Part shown: piece by piece, positions 1-9,441 of the stretch
How the letters are laid out: each line of letters opens with the position of its first letter
Position numbering within the stretch: position 1 is the first letter of the stretch
Source of the DNA: Rhodocyclaceae bacterium
GTDB lineage: Bacteria; Pseudomonadota; Gammaproteobacteria; Burkholderiales; Rhodocyclaceae
Length of the DNA: 64,000 nt
Assembly: GCA_028869135.1 (NCBI GenBank)
Contig: JAGWTC010000010.1
Coordinates: 27,467 to 91,466, forward strand
Direction of reading: 5' to 3'
The notes under the pieces: model-generated
The model's database searches: none
Seen by the model: the letters and a program-made list of their open reading frames with translations, nothing else
Told to the model about the DNA's origin: nothing
Made by a program: the position numbers and the translations under genes

Positions 1-265
1 CGAAAACTTTTAGATTCTCTGCGAGAAATGGGATATAGAAGCCGAAGATGGTGCTCATCTTCTCGGTGGCATCGCTCTTTGCTTTTTTAACCCTAAGTTC
101 AAGTTGCTCCGCGCTGTATGTCTCGGCAAGAAGTTTTTTCGAGATATCTCTTAGGAGAAAGGGCTCATCCCCAAAGTTTTTGGTAATTTCTGCGATACGG
201 GGAAGCAATTCATACCTCGCTGCGTTGTACACATAAGAGCGAGAGGCTTCGAACGGAATAGTCAT
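1..265 (-). CDS. Partial unidentified protein, N-terminal 88 residues
   Basis: An open frame starts with ATG at 265 and runs off the left edge with no stop, so only the N-terminus is visible (MTIPFEASRSYVYNAARYEL...). It is rich in charged residues and has no signal peptide or membrane segment. A TTG lies just before the ATG, and a weak GAG ribosome-binding motif about 8 bases upstream fits the ATG. The stretch is clearly AT-richer than pepN, 74 bases away on the same strand, which suggests recently acquired DNA or an island boundary. I do not recognise the family. A short plus-strand frame at 48-236 is a shadow of it. Confidence 0.6.
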   Translation of the reverse strand, partial: MTIPFEASRSYVYNAARYELLPRIAEITKNFGDEPFLLRDISKKLLAETYSAEQLELRVKKAKSDATEKMSTIFGFYIPFLAENLKVF

Positions 266-339
266 CAATGATCTCGTGAGAAAAGAAAGCTCTGGCTGAG
301 CCCAACCCCGCAGGAAAATCGCCGATCAATCAATTGAGA

Positions 340-3024
340 TCAGCTCAAGGCGCGATCCACGATTTCATACACGTCGCGCGACAAGCCTGCGTGGCTCCTG
401 ACCTGCTCCAGCGCGGCCTTGGCATGCGTCTGACGGCCGGCATCGAATTTCTTCCAGCGGTCAAAACAGCGGGCGATGCGCGACGCGACTTGCGGATTGA
501 TCGCATCGAGCGCGAGGATCTGCTCGGCGATGAAGCGGTAGCCGGAGCCGTCGGCGGCGTGGAAGCGCGCATGATTGGCGCCGAAGCCGCGGATCAGCGC
601 ATAGACCTTGTTCGGGTTCTTGATGTCGAAACTCGGATGCTTGATCAGCTTCTGCACTTCGGCCAGCGCATTCGGCAGACGGCTCTGCGACTGCACCATC
701 AGCCACTTGTCGACGACCAGCGCTTCCTGCTGCCACTGCTCATGGAAGGCATCCAGCGCCAGCCGCCGCTCCGGCGTGTCGTTCATGCACAGCACCGACA
801 GCGCGGCGTACTGGTCGGTCATATTGTCGGCGGTCCTGAACTGGTCCAGCGCCTGGGCGCGAACCTCGGGCGTGTTCAGTTCGGCCAGATAAGCGAGGCA
901 CAGATTGCGCAAGGCGCGGCGGCCGGCTTCGGCGGTCGTCGGCTGGAAGGGGCCGGTGGGCGCCGTCGTGTAAATAAGCGTGTTCAATGCGACCTGCTGC
1001 GTCTCCGCAATGAATCGGCGCAGGCTGTTGCGGGCCTGATGCAACGCATCCGGATCGACGACATCGAGCTGCTCGGCCAGCGTCGCCTCGCCCGGCAGCG
1101 ACAGCAGCTCGGCGGTGAAGGCCCAGTCGGCGCGACCGGACGGGTTCTTGTTCATGGTCTGTTCGACGATCCAGGTGATGGCCTCGGCATAAGCCTGCGG
1201 CCACTCGAATGCGCGGCCCGCCGAGATCGCCCTGGTCGCCTCGAGAATCAGCTTGCCCGAAAGGCGCTGCCCGGCTTCCCAGCGATTGAAGGCATCGCTG
1301 TCGTAGGCCATCAGATGCGTCAACTCTTCGTCCGTGTAGTCGAACTGCAGCACGACCGGCGCGGAGAAGGCGCGCAGCAGCGACGGTACCGGCTTGACGT
1401 CGATACCCTCGAAGACGAAGGTCTGTTCCGGCTGCGTGAGCTTGAGCACGCGCGTCTTCACGTAGGCACCGTCATCGTCCAGCAGCGGCAGGTCGGCGCC
1501 CTCCGGCCCGACGAGACCGACCGAGACGGGGATCAGATACGGCTGCTTGACCGGCTGGCCGGGCGAAGGCGCGCAGGACTGCTTGAGCGTCAGCGTGTAG
1601 GTTTGCGCTACGGCATCGTAGCTGCCGCTGGCGGCAATGTGCGGCGTACCCGCCTGCTCGTACCAGCGCAGGAACTGCGGCGTCAGTGGAGACGCAGCGA
1701 CGCCGCCCGATGCATCACGCATGGCGGCGAAAAAGTCGTCACAGGTCACGGCCTGTCCGTCGTGCCGCTCGAAGTACAAGTCCATGCCCTTGCGGAAGCC
1801 CTGCTTGCCGATCAGCGTTTCCATCATGCCGATGACCTGGGCGCCCTTTTCATACACGGTAGCCGTGTAGAAGTTGTTGATCTCCATATAGGACGACGGC
1901 CGCACCGGGTGCGCCATGGGCCCGGCGTCCTCGGGGAACTGGGCGGCGCGCAGCATGCGCACCTCCTGGATGTGGGTCACGTTGCGGTTGTGCACGTCCT
2001 TGCCGAAGCTCTGGTCGCGGAAAACGGTCAGGCCTTCCTTGAGCGAGAGCTGGAACCAGTCGCGGCAGGTCACGCGATTGCCGGTCCAGTTGTGGAAATA
2101 TTCGTGCGCAACGACGCGATCAATATTCACATAGTCGGTGTCGGTCGCCACGTCCGGGCGGGCCAGCACATACTTGGTATTGAAGATGTTGAGGCCCTTG
2201 TTTTCCATGGCCCCCATATTGAAGTCGCCGACCGCGACGATCATGTAGTAGTCGAGGTCGCATTCGAGGCCGAAGGTGTCCTCGTCCCACTTCATCGATT
2301 TCTTCAGCGCCTCCATCGCATGCGGGCACTGATCGGTCTTGCCCGGCTCCACATAGATGGCGAGATTGACGGTGCGGCCCGAGCTCGTGATATAGACGTC
2401 GCTAATGCCGTCGAGCTTGGCGGCGACGACGGCGAACAGATAGCAGGGCTTGGGGAAGGGATCTTCCCAGCGCGCCCAGTGGCGATGCTTGACCTCGTCG
2501 CCCTCCTCCTGGCCGCTGGCCACGGGGTTACCGTTGGCAAGCAGCAGCGGCAAGCGATCCTTGTCCGCATGCAATGTGACGGTGTATTTCGACATCACGT
2601 CGGGACGATCCTGGAACCAGGTGATGCGGCGGAAACCCTGCGCTTCGCACTGGGTGAAATAACCGTCCTTGGAACGGTACAGGCCGGACAAACGCGTGTT
2701 CTTGTCGGGATCGATGCTGACCACCGTGGTCAAGGTAAAAGCATCAGGCAGGTTGGATAGTGTCAGCGTGTCCGACGCCAGCGCATAGTCGTGCGGCAGC
2801 AAGGCGACGCCGTCGACAGCAACGCTCAGCGTCTCCAGCTCTTCGCCATCCAGCACCAGCGGCGCGTTGGCCAATGCGGCCTGCGGGTTGCGGCGCAGCG
2901 TCATCGTCGTCGTCACGATGGTACTGGCCGGCTGGAAGTCCATATCCACATCCACCGTATCGACGAGGAAGGGCGGCGGCGTGTAGTCCTTGAGATAGAT
3001 GGTCTGGGGCGTTTCGGTTTTCAT
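340..3024 (-). CDS. pepN: Aminopeptidase N (M1 family)
   Basis: Zinc metalloaminopeptidase that removes N-terminal residues from peptides in the cytoplasm; 894 residues, close to the roughly 870 of enterobacterial PepN. The exopeptidase motif GAMEN is at residues 271-275 and the zinc motif HEYFH at 307-311, with the third ligand E330 in LKEG. The C-terminal half is the helical domain typical of the proteobacterial PepN branch. The frame is open upstream to 3243, but the product MKTETPQTIYLKDY fits the family start, so I chose the ATG at 3024. The next gene on this strand is the truncated foreign-looking gene at the window edge. Confidence 0.96.
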   Translation of the reverse strand: MKTETPQTIYLKDYTPPPFLVDTVDVDMDFQPASTIVTTTMTLRRNPQAALANAPLVLDGEELETLSVAVDGVALLPHDYALASDTLTLSNLPDAFTLTTVVSIDPDKNTRLSGLYRSKDGYFTQCEAQGFRRITWFQDRPDVMSKYTVTLHADKDRLPLLLANGNPVASGQEEGDEVKHRHWARWEDPFPKPCYLFAVVAAKLDGISDVYITSSGRTVNLAIYVEPGKTDQCPHAMEALKKSMKWDEDTFGLECDLDYYMIVAVGDFNMGAMENKGLNIFNTKYVLARPDVATDTDYVNIDRVVAHEYFHNWTGNRVTCRDWFQLSLKEGLTVFRDQSFGKDVHNRNVTHIQEVRMLRAAQFPEDAGPMAHPVRPSSYMEINNFYTATVYEKGAQVIGMMETLIGKQGFRKGMDLYFERHDGQAVTCDDFFAAMRDASGGVAASPLTPQFLRWYEQAGTPHIAASGSYDAVAQTYTLTLKQSCAPSPGQPVKQPYLIPVSVGLVGPEGADLPLLDDDGAYVKTRVLKLTQPEQTFVFEGIDVKPVPSLLRAFSAPVVLQFDYTDEELTHLMAYDSDAFNRWEAGQRLSGKLILEATRAISAGRAFEWPQAYAEAITWIVEQTMNKNPSGRADWAFTAELLSLPGEATLAEQLDVVDPDALHQARNSLRRFIAETQQVALNTLIYTTAPTGPFQPTTAEAGRRALRNLCLAYLAELNTPEVRAQALDQFRTADNMTDQYAALSVLCMNDTPERRLALDAFHEQWQQEALVVDKWLMVQSQSRLPNALAEVQKLIKHPSFDIKNPNKVYALIRGFGANHARFHAADGSGYRFIAEQILALDAINPQVASRIARCFDRWKKFDAGRQTHAKAALEQVRSHAGLSRDVYEIVDRALS

Positions 3025-3082
3025 GGCGGACTCTGGAGAATGAATGTGCGGCGCTGCGTTTGCCGCTGGTCGGTACAGTGAA

Positions 3083-3385
3083 TCAGGAATGGCAATCGGC
3101 GGCGGTCTTGCGCATGCGCGCCAGCAGCGCATCGGCGTCTTCGGGCTTCGCCAGCGGAACCTTGGCCTCGTAGCCGGAGCCCAGAGCGCCGCCGCCGTAG
3201 ACGATCTTGAACTCGTCCTTGCCGATCTCGACGTACTGAACAATGGTGAGGTTGATGAGCTTGCGCTTGCCCGTGCCGTCGTCGGGCAGTTCGAAGAGGC
3301 AGAAACCGCCGCTGCCCTCGGCCGCCGCGGCTGGCGCCGGCGCCAGCACGGGGAGCAACAGCAGCAGCGATAGCAGAATCTTCAT
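3083..3385 (-). CDS. Small secreted protein, 100 residues, unknown function
   Basis: Begins MKILLSLLLLLPVLAPAPAAAAEG, a clear Sec signal peptide with probable cleavage after the alanine run. The mature part of about 77 residues has two cysteines (GFCLFELP near its start, ADCHS at the end) that could form a disulfide in the periplasm. The open frame extends upstream to 3586 across purN and its downstream gene, so the start was placed at the signal peptide. It lies between the 62-residue secreted protein and pepN on the same strand and may be co-transcribed with purN. No family recognised. Confidence 0.75.
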   Translation of the reverse strand: MKILLSLLLLLPVLAPAPAAAAEGSGGFCLFELPDDGTGKRKLINLTIVQYVEIGKDEFKIVYGGGALGSGYEAKVPLAKPEDADALLARMRKTAADCHS

Positions 3386-3420
3386 GGCTGAATTATATGC
3401 CTGTCGTCTATGCGCCGATG

Positions 3421-3609
3421 CTAGCGGGCAAGGCGACACTGGGCATCGCGATAAGGACCGGAAAATCGGTGCCAGCCCTCGCCCGGCGAGGTCTGGGCGC
3501 ACACCAGCCGCCCATCGATACGGCTTTCCCAGCGATACCAGGCGGCGTTGCCGGCCCACGCCGGCAACGCCGCCATGGCGAAGCACAGCAAGGGCAGTCG
3601 AATCTTCAT
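3421..3609 (-). CDS. Very small secreted protein, 62 residues
   Basis: Starts MKIRLPLLCFAMAALPAWAG, a compact signal peptide, followed by about 43 residues containing WYRWESRIDGRLVCAQ and a second cysteine (DAQCRLAR). Its ATG overlaps the purN stop by four bases (ATGA), a coupling typical of real genes. The mature part is too short for an enzyme. Like the 100-residue neighbour it has a cysteine pair, and the two may be related in role. Function unknown. Confidence 0.6.
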   Translation of the reverse strand: MKIRLPLLCFAMAALPAWAGNAAWYRWESRIDGRLVCAQTSPGEGWHRFSGPYRDAQCRLAR

Positions 3610-4256
3610 CTCGCAGTCTCGGAAAGAGGAAATGGCGTCAGTTGCCCGGTGTCTGCATACTGGCGCAGGACTTCAACCAGCAGCTGTCGTTCCCGCAACT
3701 TGATGCGCTCCGCCAAGGTCTCGACGGTATCGTCGGGCAGCACGGGCACACGCGCCTGCGCGATGGCCGGGCCGCTATCGTAGTCGCCCTCGACGAAATG
3801 CACCGTGGCGCCGGACTCCGTTTCGCCGGCCGCCAGTACCGCCGCATGCACATGGCGGTCATACATGCCGGCGCCGCCGTACTTCGGCAACAAGGAGGGA
3901 TGGACATTGATCATGCGGCGCCGGAAGGTCGCCATGACTTGCGGGCCGAGCCGCTTCATGTAACCGGCCGTGACCACGATATCGGGCGCGACCGCCCGGA
4001 GACATTTGGTCAGGGCCGCGTCGAGCGCGGCGGCGTCCGCGTGCATGGCCGCACTCAGGTGAAACCCTGCGACGCCTGCGGCGCGGGCGCGACGCAGCGC
4101 GCCCGAATCGGCATTATTGGAGACGACGGCGACGATTTCGCCCCGCAGCCCCCCGGCGGCAATGGCGTCCAGCAGCGCCTGCAGCGTCATGCCCTCGCCC
4201 GAGGCGAGCACGGCAATACGCAAAGGTGGCGAGGATTTCCCGGGTTTGTTCGGCAT
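3606..4256 (-). CDS. purN: Phosphoribosylglycinamide formyltransferase
   Basis: Catalyses the 10-formyl-THF-dependent formylation of GAR in de novo purine synthesis; 216 residues, standard for PurN. The catalytic Asn and His are N117 and H119 in the NVHPSLLPKY motif, and the catalytic Asp is D160 in DYDSGPAI. The N-terminal phosphate loop reads LASGEGMTLQAL, with EGM where GSN is more usual. It begins the minus-strand run purN - 62 aa - 100 aa - pepN and is divergent from corA across 84 bases. Confidence 0.93.
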   Translation of the reverse strand: MPNKPGKSSPPLRIAVLASGEGMTLQALLDAIAAGGLRGEIVAVVSNNADSGALRRARAAGVAGFHLSAAMHADAAALDAALTKCLRAVAPDIVVTAGYMKRLGPQVMATFRRRMINVHPSLLPKYGGAGMYDRHVHAAVLAAGETESGATVHFVEGDYDSGPAIAQARVPVLPDDTVETLAERIKLRERQLLVEVLRQYADTGQLTPFPLSETAR

Positions 4257-4340
4257 AAGGACGGAACATCAGGCTGGCGACAATAGTCGTCAATATACAG
4301 GGTCGCGCCAGCGCCCTCGACGAACCAGGAGGACACAAAG

Positions 4341-5312
4341 ATGCTGATCAACTGCGTCGCCTACGAAAACGGCCACAAGCTTGCCGACATCGCCATTACC
4401 CAGATCAGCGAATATCTGAACCGACCCGGCTGCTTCGTCTGGGTGTCGATGCGCGATGCCGACGACGCCGAGCTGGCGGAGATGAAATCCGAGTTCAACC
4501 TGCACGAGCTCGCCGTCGAGGATGCCAGCCACGGCCATCAGCGTCCCAAGATCGAGGAGTACGGCGACTCGCTCTTCGTGGTCATGCACATGATCGAGTT
4601 CGCGCCCGACGACAGCATGCAGATCGGCGAGATGTGCATTTTCGTCGGCCACAATTACCTGCTGTCGGTGCGCAACCGCACGCGCTTGAATTTCCTCGGC
4701 GTGCGCGCCCGCAGCGAGCGCATGCCGCACCTGCTCAAGCACGGCTCGGGCTTCGTGCTCTATGCGCTGATGGACGCGATCGTCGACCAGTACTTCCCAC
4801 TGGTACAGGAGTTCGAAACGCGCCTCGAAATCATCGAAGGCCAGATCTTCGGCGCCAAGAACGCCGCACGCAGCAACATCGAAGATCTCTACAGTCTCAA
4901 GCAGGAGATCATGCAACTGCGCCACGCCGTCGCCCCGCTGCTCGATGCCGTCAGCAAGCTCGCCGGCGGCCGGCCGCCCAAGCCCTGCGACGGCATGCAG
5001 GAATATTTCCGCGACGTGTATGACCACCTGACCCGGATCAACACTTCGATCGAGTCCATACGCGAAACCATCACCACGGCGATCCAGGTCAATCTCGCCA
5101 TGGTCGCCATCGAGGAAGGCGAAGTGAACAAGCGTCTCGCCGCCTGGGCCGGTATCTTCGCCGTCGCCACCGCCTTCGCCGGTATCTGGGGCATGAACTT
5201 CCAGCACATGCCCGAACTGCAATGGCGCTACGGCTACCCGGCCGCGCTCAGCGCCATCGCCGCGATCTGCTTCGTGCTCTACCGACGCTTCAAGAAGGCC
5301 GGCTGGCTTTAA
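4341..5312 (+). CDS. corA: CorA family magnesium/cobalt transporter
   Basis: Pentameric inner-membrane Mg2+ channel; 323 residues, normal size. The long cytoplasmic alpha/beta and coiled-coil domain is followed by two C-terminal helices, and the signature GMN is at residues 284-286 (IWGMNFQHMPEL). The protein ends in basic residues (RRFKKAGWL), as usual for a cytoplasmic tail. AGGAGG sits 7-13 bases upstream of the ATG at 4341. It is a single-gene unit. Confidence 0.92.
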   Translation: MLINCVAYENGHKLADIAITQISEYLNRPGCFVWVSMRDADDAELAEMKSEFNLHELAVEDASHGHQRPKIEEYGDSLFVVMHMIEFAPDDSMQIGEMCIFVGHNYLLSVRNRTRLNFLGVRARSERMPHLLKHGSGFVLYALMDAIVDQYFPLVQEFETRLEIIEGQIFGAKNAARSNIEDLYSLKQEIMQLRHAVAPLLDAVSKLAGGRPPKPCDGMQEYFRDVYDHLTRINTSIESIRETITTAIQVNLAMVAIEEGEVNKRLAAWAGIFAVATAFAGIWGMNFQHMPELQWRYGYPAALSAIAAICFVLYRRFKKAGWL

Positions 5313-5482
5313 CGCGCCAGAAGAGACTGCCCGCTTCCTTGCGGGGGAAAGGGCGGTGAGTCCCTGCTACTGCCGCGCCCCTCATCCCGCCCCCCCTGGA
5401 AGACGGCCTCCGCCGCAGGCCGCGTCAGTAAGATCTGCAAGTGTTACGAAGCGGCCGAGACTAACACCCGCTTACATCCGCC

Positions 5483-5507
5483 CCGCCGACTGAAACAGTT
5501 TCGGCGG
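5483..5507. other. Hairpin between corA and the outer-membrane protein gene
   Basis: CCGCCG-ACTG pairs with CAGT-TT-CGGCGG around an AAA loop, a 10-bp stem with a 2-base bulge. It lies in the 248-base gap and could be the corA terminator (no T run) or part of the leader of the downstream gene. A second small hairpin (CGGCCT/AGGCCG) lies near 5404-5422. I see no gene in this gap. Confidence 0.4.
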
Positions 5508-5560
5508 CGGCGGCGTTTAAGGTTGTCTCCGCAACATCACTGCCACGGAAGGAGACACAC

Positions 5561-6256
5561 ATGACATTCGCAATCCAGAAACTCAACGCTCAAACCGGGC
5601 TTTCCTCAGCCAGCCGACGCCAGCCATGGAAAGTCATCAGCTTCGTCGCCTCGGTCGCCGTTCTTTCCACGCAGGTCGCCCATGCGCAGGATTCGGGCTG
5701 GTATGCCGGCGCCAAGGCCGGCGTGACCAAGGCCAGACAAACCGATGGCGGCATCAACAGCGCCTTCGCCGGCCAGGGCATGACAGCCGACACCAGCCTC
5801 GACCAGCGCGACAATATCTACTCGCTCAACCTCGGCTACCAGTTCCACAAGAACTTCGCGCTCGAAGGCGGCTATGTCGATCTGGGCAAGTACAACTTCC
5901 ATTCGAATATCAGCGCTCCGACCGCCGATACCGCCAGCGGCGACTATCGCGTCAAGGGATGGACCGCCAGCGCGGTCGGCATCCTGCCGCTGAACAACGG
6001 CTTCTCCGCCTACGGCAAGCTCGGTGCGGTATTCGCCGACACCAAGTTCAACGCTGCGTCGGATATCGGCGCCACTGCCATCGGCGGCACCAGCAAATCG
6101 TCCACGCGTCCCCTGTACGGTCTGGGTGTGAGCTACGACTTCACCAAGCAGGTCGTCGGCAAGGCCGAATGGACGCGCTACGACGGGCTGGGCAACGGCA
6201 GCACCGGCAAGTCGGACATCGACACCTACACGGTCGGGGTCGCTTACAAGTTCTAG
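5561..6256 (+). CDS. OmpA/OmpW-like eight-stranded outer-membrane barrel protein
   Basis: 231 residues with a signal peptide ending AQVAHA-type (VLSTQVAHAQDSGWYAG). The mature part opens with the GWYAGAKAGVTKAR strand typical of OmpA-like small barrels, alternates amphipathic strands (NLGYQFHKNFALEGGYVDLGKY) and ends ...TYTVGVAYKF with the C-terminal Phe recognised by the BAM machinery. No periplasmic OmpA domain follows, so it is a barrel only. A strong ribosome site (GAAGGAGAC) precedes the ATG. Substrate or role unknown; a structural or attachment porin is likely. Confidence 0.85.
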   Translation: MTFAIQKLNAQTGLSSASRRQPWKVISFVASVAVLSTQVAHAQDSGWYAGAKAGVTKARQTDGGINSAFAGQGMTADTSLDQRDNIYSLNLGYQFHKNFALEGGYVDLGKYNFHSNISAPTADTASGDYRVKGWTASAVGILPLNNGFSAYGKLGAVFADTKFNAASDIGATAIGGTSKSSTRPLYGLGVSYDFTKQVVGKAEWTRYDGLGNGSTGKSDIDTYTVGVAYKF

Positions 6257-6345
6257 GCTTTACCGTTCAGGAACCCCTGAGTGCAATCGCCCGCCGTGCA
6301 GGCAAGCTGCCTCGCACCTCTCCTTGCTGGCCGACGGCGATGCGC

Positions 6346-7362
6346 TCAGGTGGTTCTTTCCAGCGCACGGCTGTAGCGCGACATCGCGAAACAGCCGATC
6401 CAGTAAATGATCGCGATGAACAGATAACCGTCGAGCGCAAAGGCGCGCCACTTCGGATCGCCATCGACTGCAAGGCCCAGCGCACCTGTCAGTTCGAACA
6501 GACCGACGATGATGACCAGCGAGGTGTCCTTGAACAGGGCAATCGCCGAGTTCATCAGCGCGGGCAGTACCTTGCGCAGCGCCTGCGGCAGAATCACCGA
6601 CAACTGCACATGCCAGTACGACAGGCCCAGCGATTGCGCCGCCTCGGCCTGCCCCTTCGGAACGGCCAGCAGGCCGCCGCGGATGACCTCGGCCATATAC
6701 GCGCCGGCAAACAGGATGATGCCGACCAGCACGCGCAGCAGGGACGGAATGTCCCAGCCCTTGGGCATGAGCAGCGGGAAGAGGAAGGCGGCCATGAACA
6801 GCACCGCCACCAGCGGCACCCCGCGCACGATTTCGATGAAGACGGTGCACAAGGCGCGGAGCGCGGCCCAGCGCCCGACTCTTCCCAGCGCCAGCAGCAC
6901 TGCCAGCGGGAACGCGCCGCCCAGGCCGAAGACGGTGAGCATCAGCGTCAGCGGCAAGCCGCCCCAGCGGGGCGTATCGACATTGGCGAGCCCGAACAGC
7001 CCGCCCTTGAGCAACAGCAGAAATACGGTCAGCCCCGACGCCCAGAGCAGCGCCAGGCGCCGACCCCGACGCCTCCGTATCGCGCTTGCGCCGAGCAGCC
7101 CCAGCATGACGAAGATGGCCAGCAAGGGGCGCCATTGTTCTTCAAGCGGATAACGGCCGAAGAAGATCACGCGGTATTTTTCCGCCACCACGCCCCAGCA
7201 GGCGCCTGCGCCTTCGAGCGCATGGCAGGCGCTCGCGTCGGGCAGGAAGACCGCTTGCAGCACGGCCCAATCGAACAGATGCCAGCCGGCCCAGAGCAGC
7301 AGGATGCCGAGGGCGAGATTGCCCGCGCTCAGCCATGCCCGTCGTTTCAACCTTGCCATCAT
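6346..7362 (-). CDS. aapM: General L-amino-acid ABC transporter permease AapM
   Basis: Inner-membrane permease of the HisM family, 338 residues from the ATG at 7362. The EAA loop (EVIRGGLLAVPKGQAEAAQSLGLS) that contacts the ATPase is in the C-terminal half, followed by helices ending YWIGCFAMSRYSRALER. A long N-terminal extension with extra helices and an acidic periplasmic loop is normal for AapM. The start overlaps the aapQ stop by four bases (ATGA), so I preferred it to the upstream in-frame ATG. It is the last gene of aapJ-aapQ-aapM. Confidence 0.9.
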   Translation of the reverse strand: MMARLKRRAWLSAGNLALGILLLWAGWHLFDWAVLQAVFLPDASACHALEGAGACWGVVAEKYRVIFFGRYPLEEQWRPLLAIFVMLGLLGASAIRRRRGRRLALLWASGLTVFLLLLKGGLFGLANVDTPRWGGLPLTLMLTVFGLGGAFPLAVLLALGRVGRWAALRALCTVFIEIVRGVPLVAVLFMAAFLFPLLMPKGWDIPSLLRVLVGIILFAGAYMAEVIRGGLLAVPKGQAEAAQSLGLSYWHVQLSVILPQALRKVLPALMNSAIALFKDTSLVIIVGLFELTGALGLAVDGDPKWRAFALDGYLFIAIIYWIGCFAMSRYSRALERTT

Positions 7363-8342
7363 GCGGAACCGCCCTGCCGGCGCAACAGCCGCGCATGCCA
7401 GCCACCCATGATTGCCGCCGTCAGCAGCGACAGGAACAGATACACCACCATGATGATGGCAATGCATTCCACCGCATGGCCGCTCTGGTTCAAGGTCGTA
7501 TCGGCGACGGCGACGAGATCGGGATAACCGACCGCGACCGCCAGCGAGGAATTCTTGATCAGGTTCAGCAACTGATTGGCCAGCGGCGGAATCATGCTGC
7601 GCAAGGCTTGCGGCACGACGACGAAACGCAGCGTCTGCGCTTCATCAAGCCCCAGCGCCAGCGCCGCCTCGCGCTGGCGCTGCGAGACCGACTGCACGCT
7701 GCCACGTACCACTTCGGCGATATAGGCGGCGGTGAACAGCGTCAAGGCCGCTGCAACGGCAATGAACTCCGGCGTCAATGTCGCGCCGCCGCTGAAGGTG
7801 AAGGTCCCCAGCACCGGTCGTTCGAGGATCAGCGCACCGTTGCTCCAGACCGGCCACGGCAGCGACAAGCCGCTCTTCGACAACCAGACATCCGGCCCCC
7901 AATCGCCAAAAACGTGCCAGGCCTCATGCGGCAACGGCAGGCGACCAATCAGCAGAACATAGACGATCAATACCTGGAGGAGCAGCGGCACATTGCGAAA
8001 GAGCTCGACATAGGCGACGCACAACCGCGCGAACAAGCGATTGCGCGCCAGTTGGCCCAAGCCTGCCACGGCCCCCAGCAACAGGCTGGCAACGATGGCA
8101 ACCAGGGCCACCGCAACGGTGTTGAGCAAACCGACGACAAAGGCGCGGCCGTAAGTGTCGGCCGCATCGAAATCGATCAGCGTATCGCCGATATCGAAGC
8201 CGGCACGCTGCCCGAGAAAGCCGAAGCCCGGCTCCACCCCCAGCCCGCGCATCCTTGCGGCGACGACCGTGGCGAGGCCGTAGAGCGTCAGCAGGATGGC
8301 AACAACGATGAGGGCTTGCAGGGCGTAGGCGCGAAGCTTCAT
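7359..8342 (-). CDS. aapQ: General L-amino-acid ABC transporter permease AapQ
   Basis: Second permease subunit, 327 residues. It has an N-terminal membrane helix (LQALIVVAILLTLYGLATVV), the transport core and an EAA loop (EVVRGSVQSVSQRQREAALALGL), then the typical NLIKNSSLAVAVGYPDLVAV stretch. It pairs with AapM to form the membrane channel. It is separated from aapJ by 88 bases that hold a GC-rich hairpin repeat, which may lower permease expression relative to the binding protein. Confidence 0.9.
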   Translation of the reverse strand: MKLRAYALQALIVVAILLTLYGLATVVAARMRGLGVEPGFGFLGQRAGFDIGDTLIDFDAADTYGRAFVVGLLNTVAVALVAIVASLLLGAVAGLGQLARNRLFARLCVAYVELFRNVPLLLQVLIVYVLLIGRLPLPHEAWHVFGDWGPDVWLSKSGLSLPWPVWSNGALILERPVLGTFTFSGGATLTPEFIAVAAALTLFTAAYIAEVVRGSVQSVSQRQREAALALGLDEAQTLRFVVVPQALRSMIPPLANQLLNLIKNSSLAVAVGYPDLVAVADTTLNQSGHAVECIAIIMVVYLFLSLLTAAIMGGWHARLLRRQGGSA

Positions 8343-8352
8343 CGCCGCGCCC

Positions 8353-8411
8353 CCTCACCACCGGGGTTAGCCCCGTCCCCCCTCGTGGGGGAGGGGTAGG
8401 GAGAGGGGGAA
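8353..8411. repeat. GC-rich hairpin repeat between aapJ and aapQ
   Basis: Two adjacent hairpins: CGGGG-TTAG-CCCCG (8362-8375) and a C-run/G-run stem around TCG (8376-8391), followed by GGGGTAGGGAGAGGGG. This is the style of short palindromic repeats scattered between genes in many proteobacteria. Related hairpins occur near 17,793 and 54,663. A role in mRNA stability or partial termination within the aap operon is inference. Confidence 0.55.
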
Positions 8412-8430
8412 AGCACGTCAAACAATCCCA

Positions 8431-9441
8431 TCACCTCAGGGGCGGCGCATACATCACGCCGCCGTCGCGCGGCAGGGCGTTGATGCCGCGCGGCAATTGC
8501 AGCAGCGAAGCCGGGCCGACATTGCGCTCGAAGATCTCGCCGTAATTTCCAACCGCCTTGATGACGCGATAGACCCATTCCCGGTCGAGGCCCAGCGGCT
8601 TGCCGACGTCCTCGCCGACGCCGAGCAGCCTTTGCACGGCGGGGTCATCGCTGCGTGCGCGCAATGCATCGACGTTGGCCTGCGTGATGCCGCGTTCCTC
8701 GGCCTCCAGCAGGGCGAACAGCGTCCAGCGCACGACCGCGAACCAGTCCTCGTCGCCGCGCCTGACCACCGGGCCCAGCGGCTCCTTGGAAATGCGCTCG
8801 GGCAGCACGACGTAGTCTTCCGGCTTGCCGGAGTCGTTGGCGCGGATGCTGGCCAGTGCCGAGGCATCGGCGGTAAAGGCCTGGCAGCGGCCGCTGAAGA
8901 AGGCCTTGAGCACCGCGCGCAGATTCTCGAACATCAGCGTCTTGAACCGTATCCGGCTGGCGCGGGCAAACTCGGCCAGATTCTTTTCCGTCGTCGTGCC
9001 CGTCTGCACGCAGATCTCCGCGCCGTCGAGCTGCTTCGCAGACATCACACCGCTGCGCTTGTGGACGAGAAAACCCTGCCCGTCGATGAAGATATAGCCG
9101 GCATAGACCAGCCCCTGCCCGGCATCGCGCCCCAGCGTCCAGGTCGTGTTGCGCGACAGCACATCGATCTCGCCCGACTGCAGCGCGGTAAAGCGCTGCT
9201 GCGAGGTCAGCGGCGACCAGCGTACCTTGTTCGGATCCTTCAAGACGGCCGCCGCCAGCGCACGGCAGAAGTCCACGTCCATGCCGCGCCATTCGCCCTT
9301 GCTGTCGGCCGCGGAAAAGCCCGCCACGCCGGTGCTGACGCCGCAGGCCAACTGGCCGCGTTCGAGGATGGCGTCCGAGGTCTTGCCGGCACAAGCGAGT
9401 CCGGGGCACAGCAGCACGGCGAGCAGGAAAATGATTTTCAT
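8431..9441 (-). CDS. aapJ: Amino-acid ABC transporter substrate-binding protein AapJ
   Basis: Periplasmic solute-binding protein (336 residues) for L-amino acids. Signal peptide [19 protein letters not shown], then the AapJ-type N-terminus ([39 protein letters not shown]). The frame is open upstream to 9543, but the start at 9441 places the signal peptide at the N-terminus. It is first in the aapJQM unit and divergent from aapP; the 116-base gap must hold both promoters. Confidence 0.92.
   Translation of the reverse strand: MKIIFLLAVLLCPGLACAGKTSDAILERGQLACGVSTGVAGFSAADSKGEWRGMDVDFCRALAAAVLKDPNKVRWSPLTSQQRFTALQSGEIDVLSRNTTWTLGRDAGQGLVYAGYIFIDGQGFLVHKRSGVMSAKQLDGAEICVQTGTTTEKNLAEFARASRIRFKTLMFENLRAVLKAFFSGRCQAFTADASALASIRANDSGKPEDYVVLPERISKEPLGPVVRRGDEDWFAVVRWTLFALLEAEERGITQANVDALRARSDDPAVQRLLGVGEDVGKPLGLDREWVYRVIKAVGNYGEIFERNVGPASLLQLPRGINALPRDGGVMYAPPLR

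Noticed and set aside
334..2760. Long open frame opposite pepN (and similar ones opposite thiolase, argG, the kinase gene and others)
   Set aside because: Antisense shadow of GC-rich coding sequence; no family features, and the opposite strand has complete motifs.
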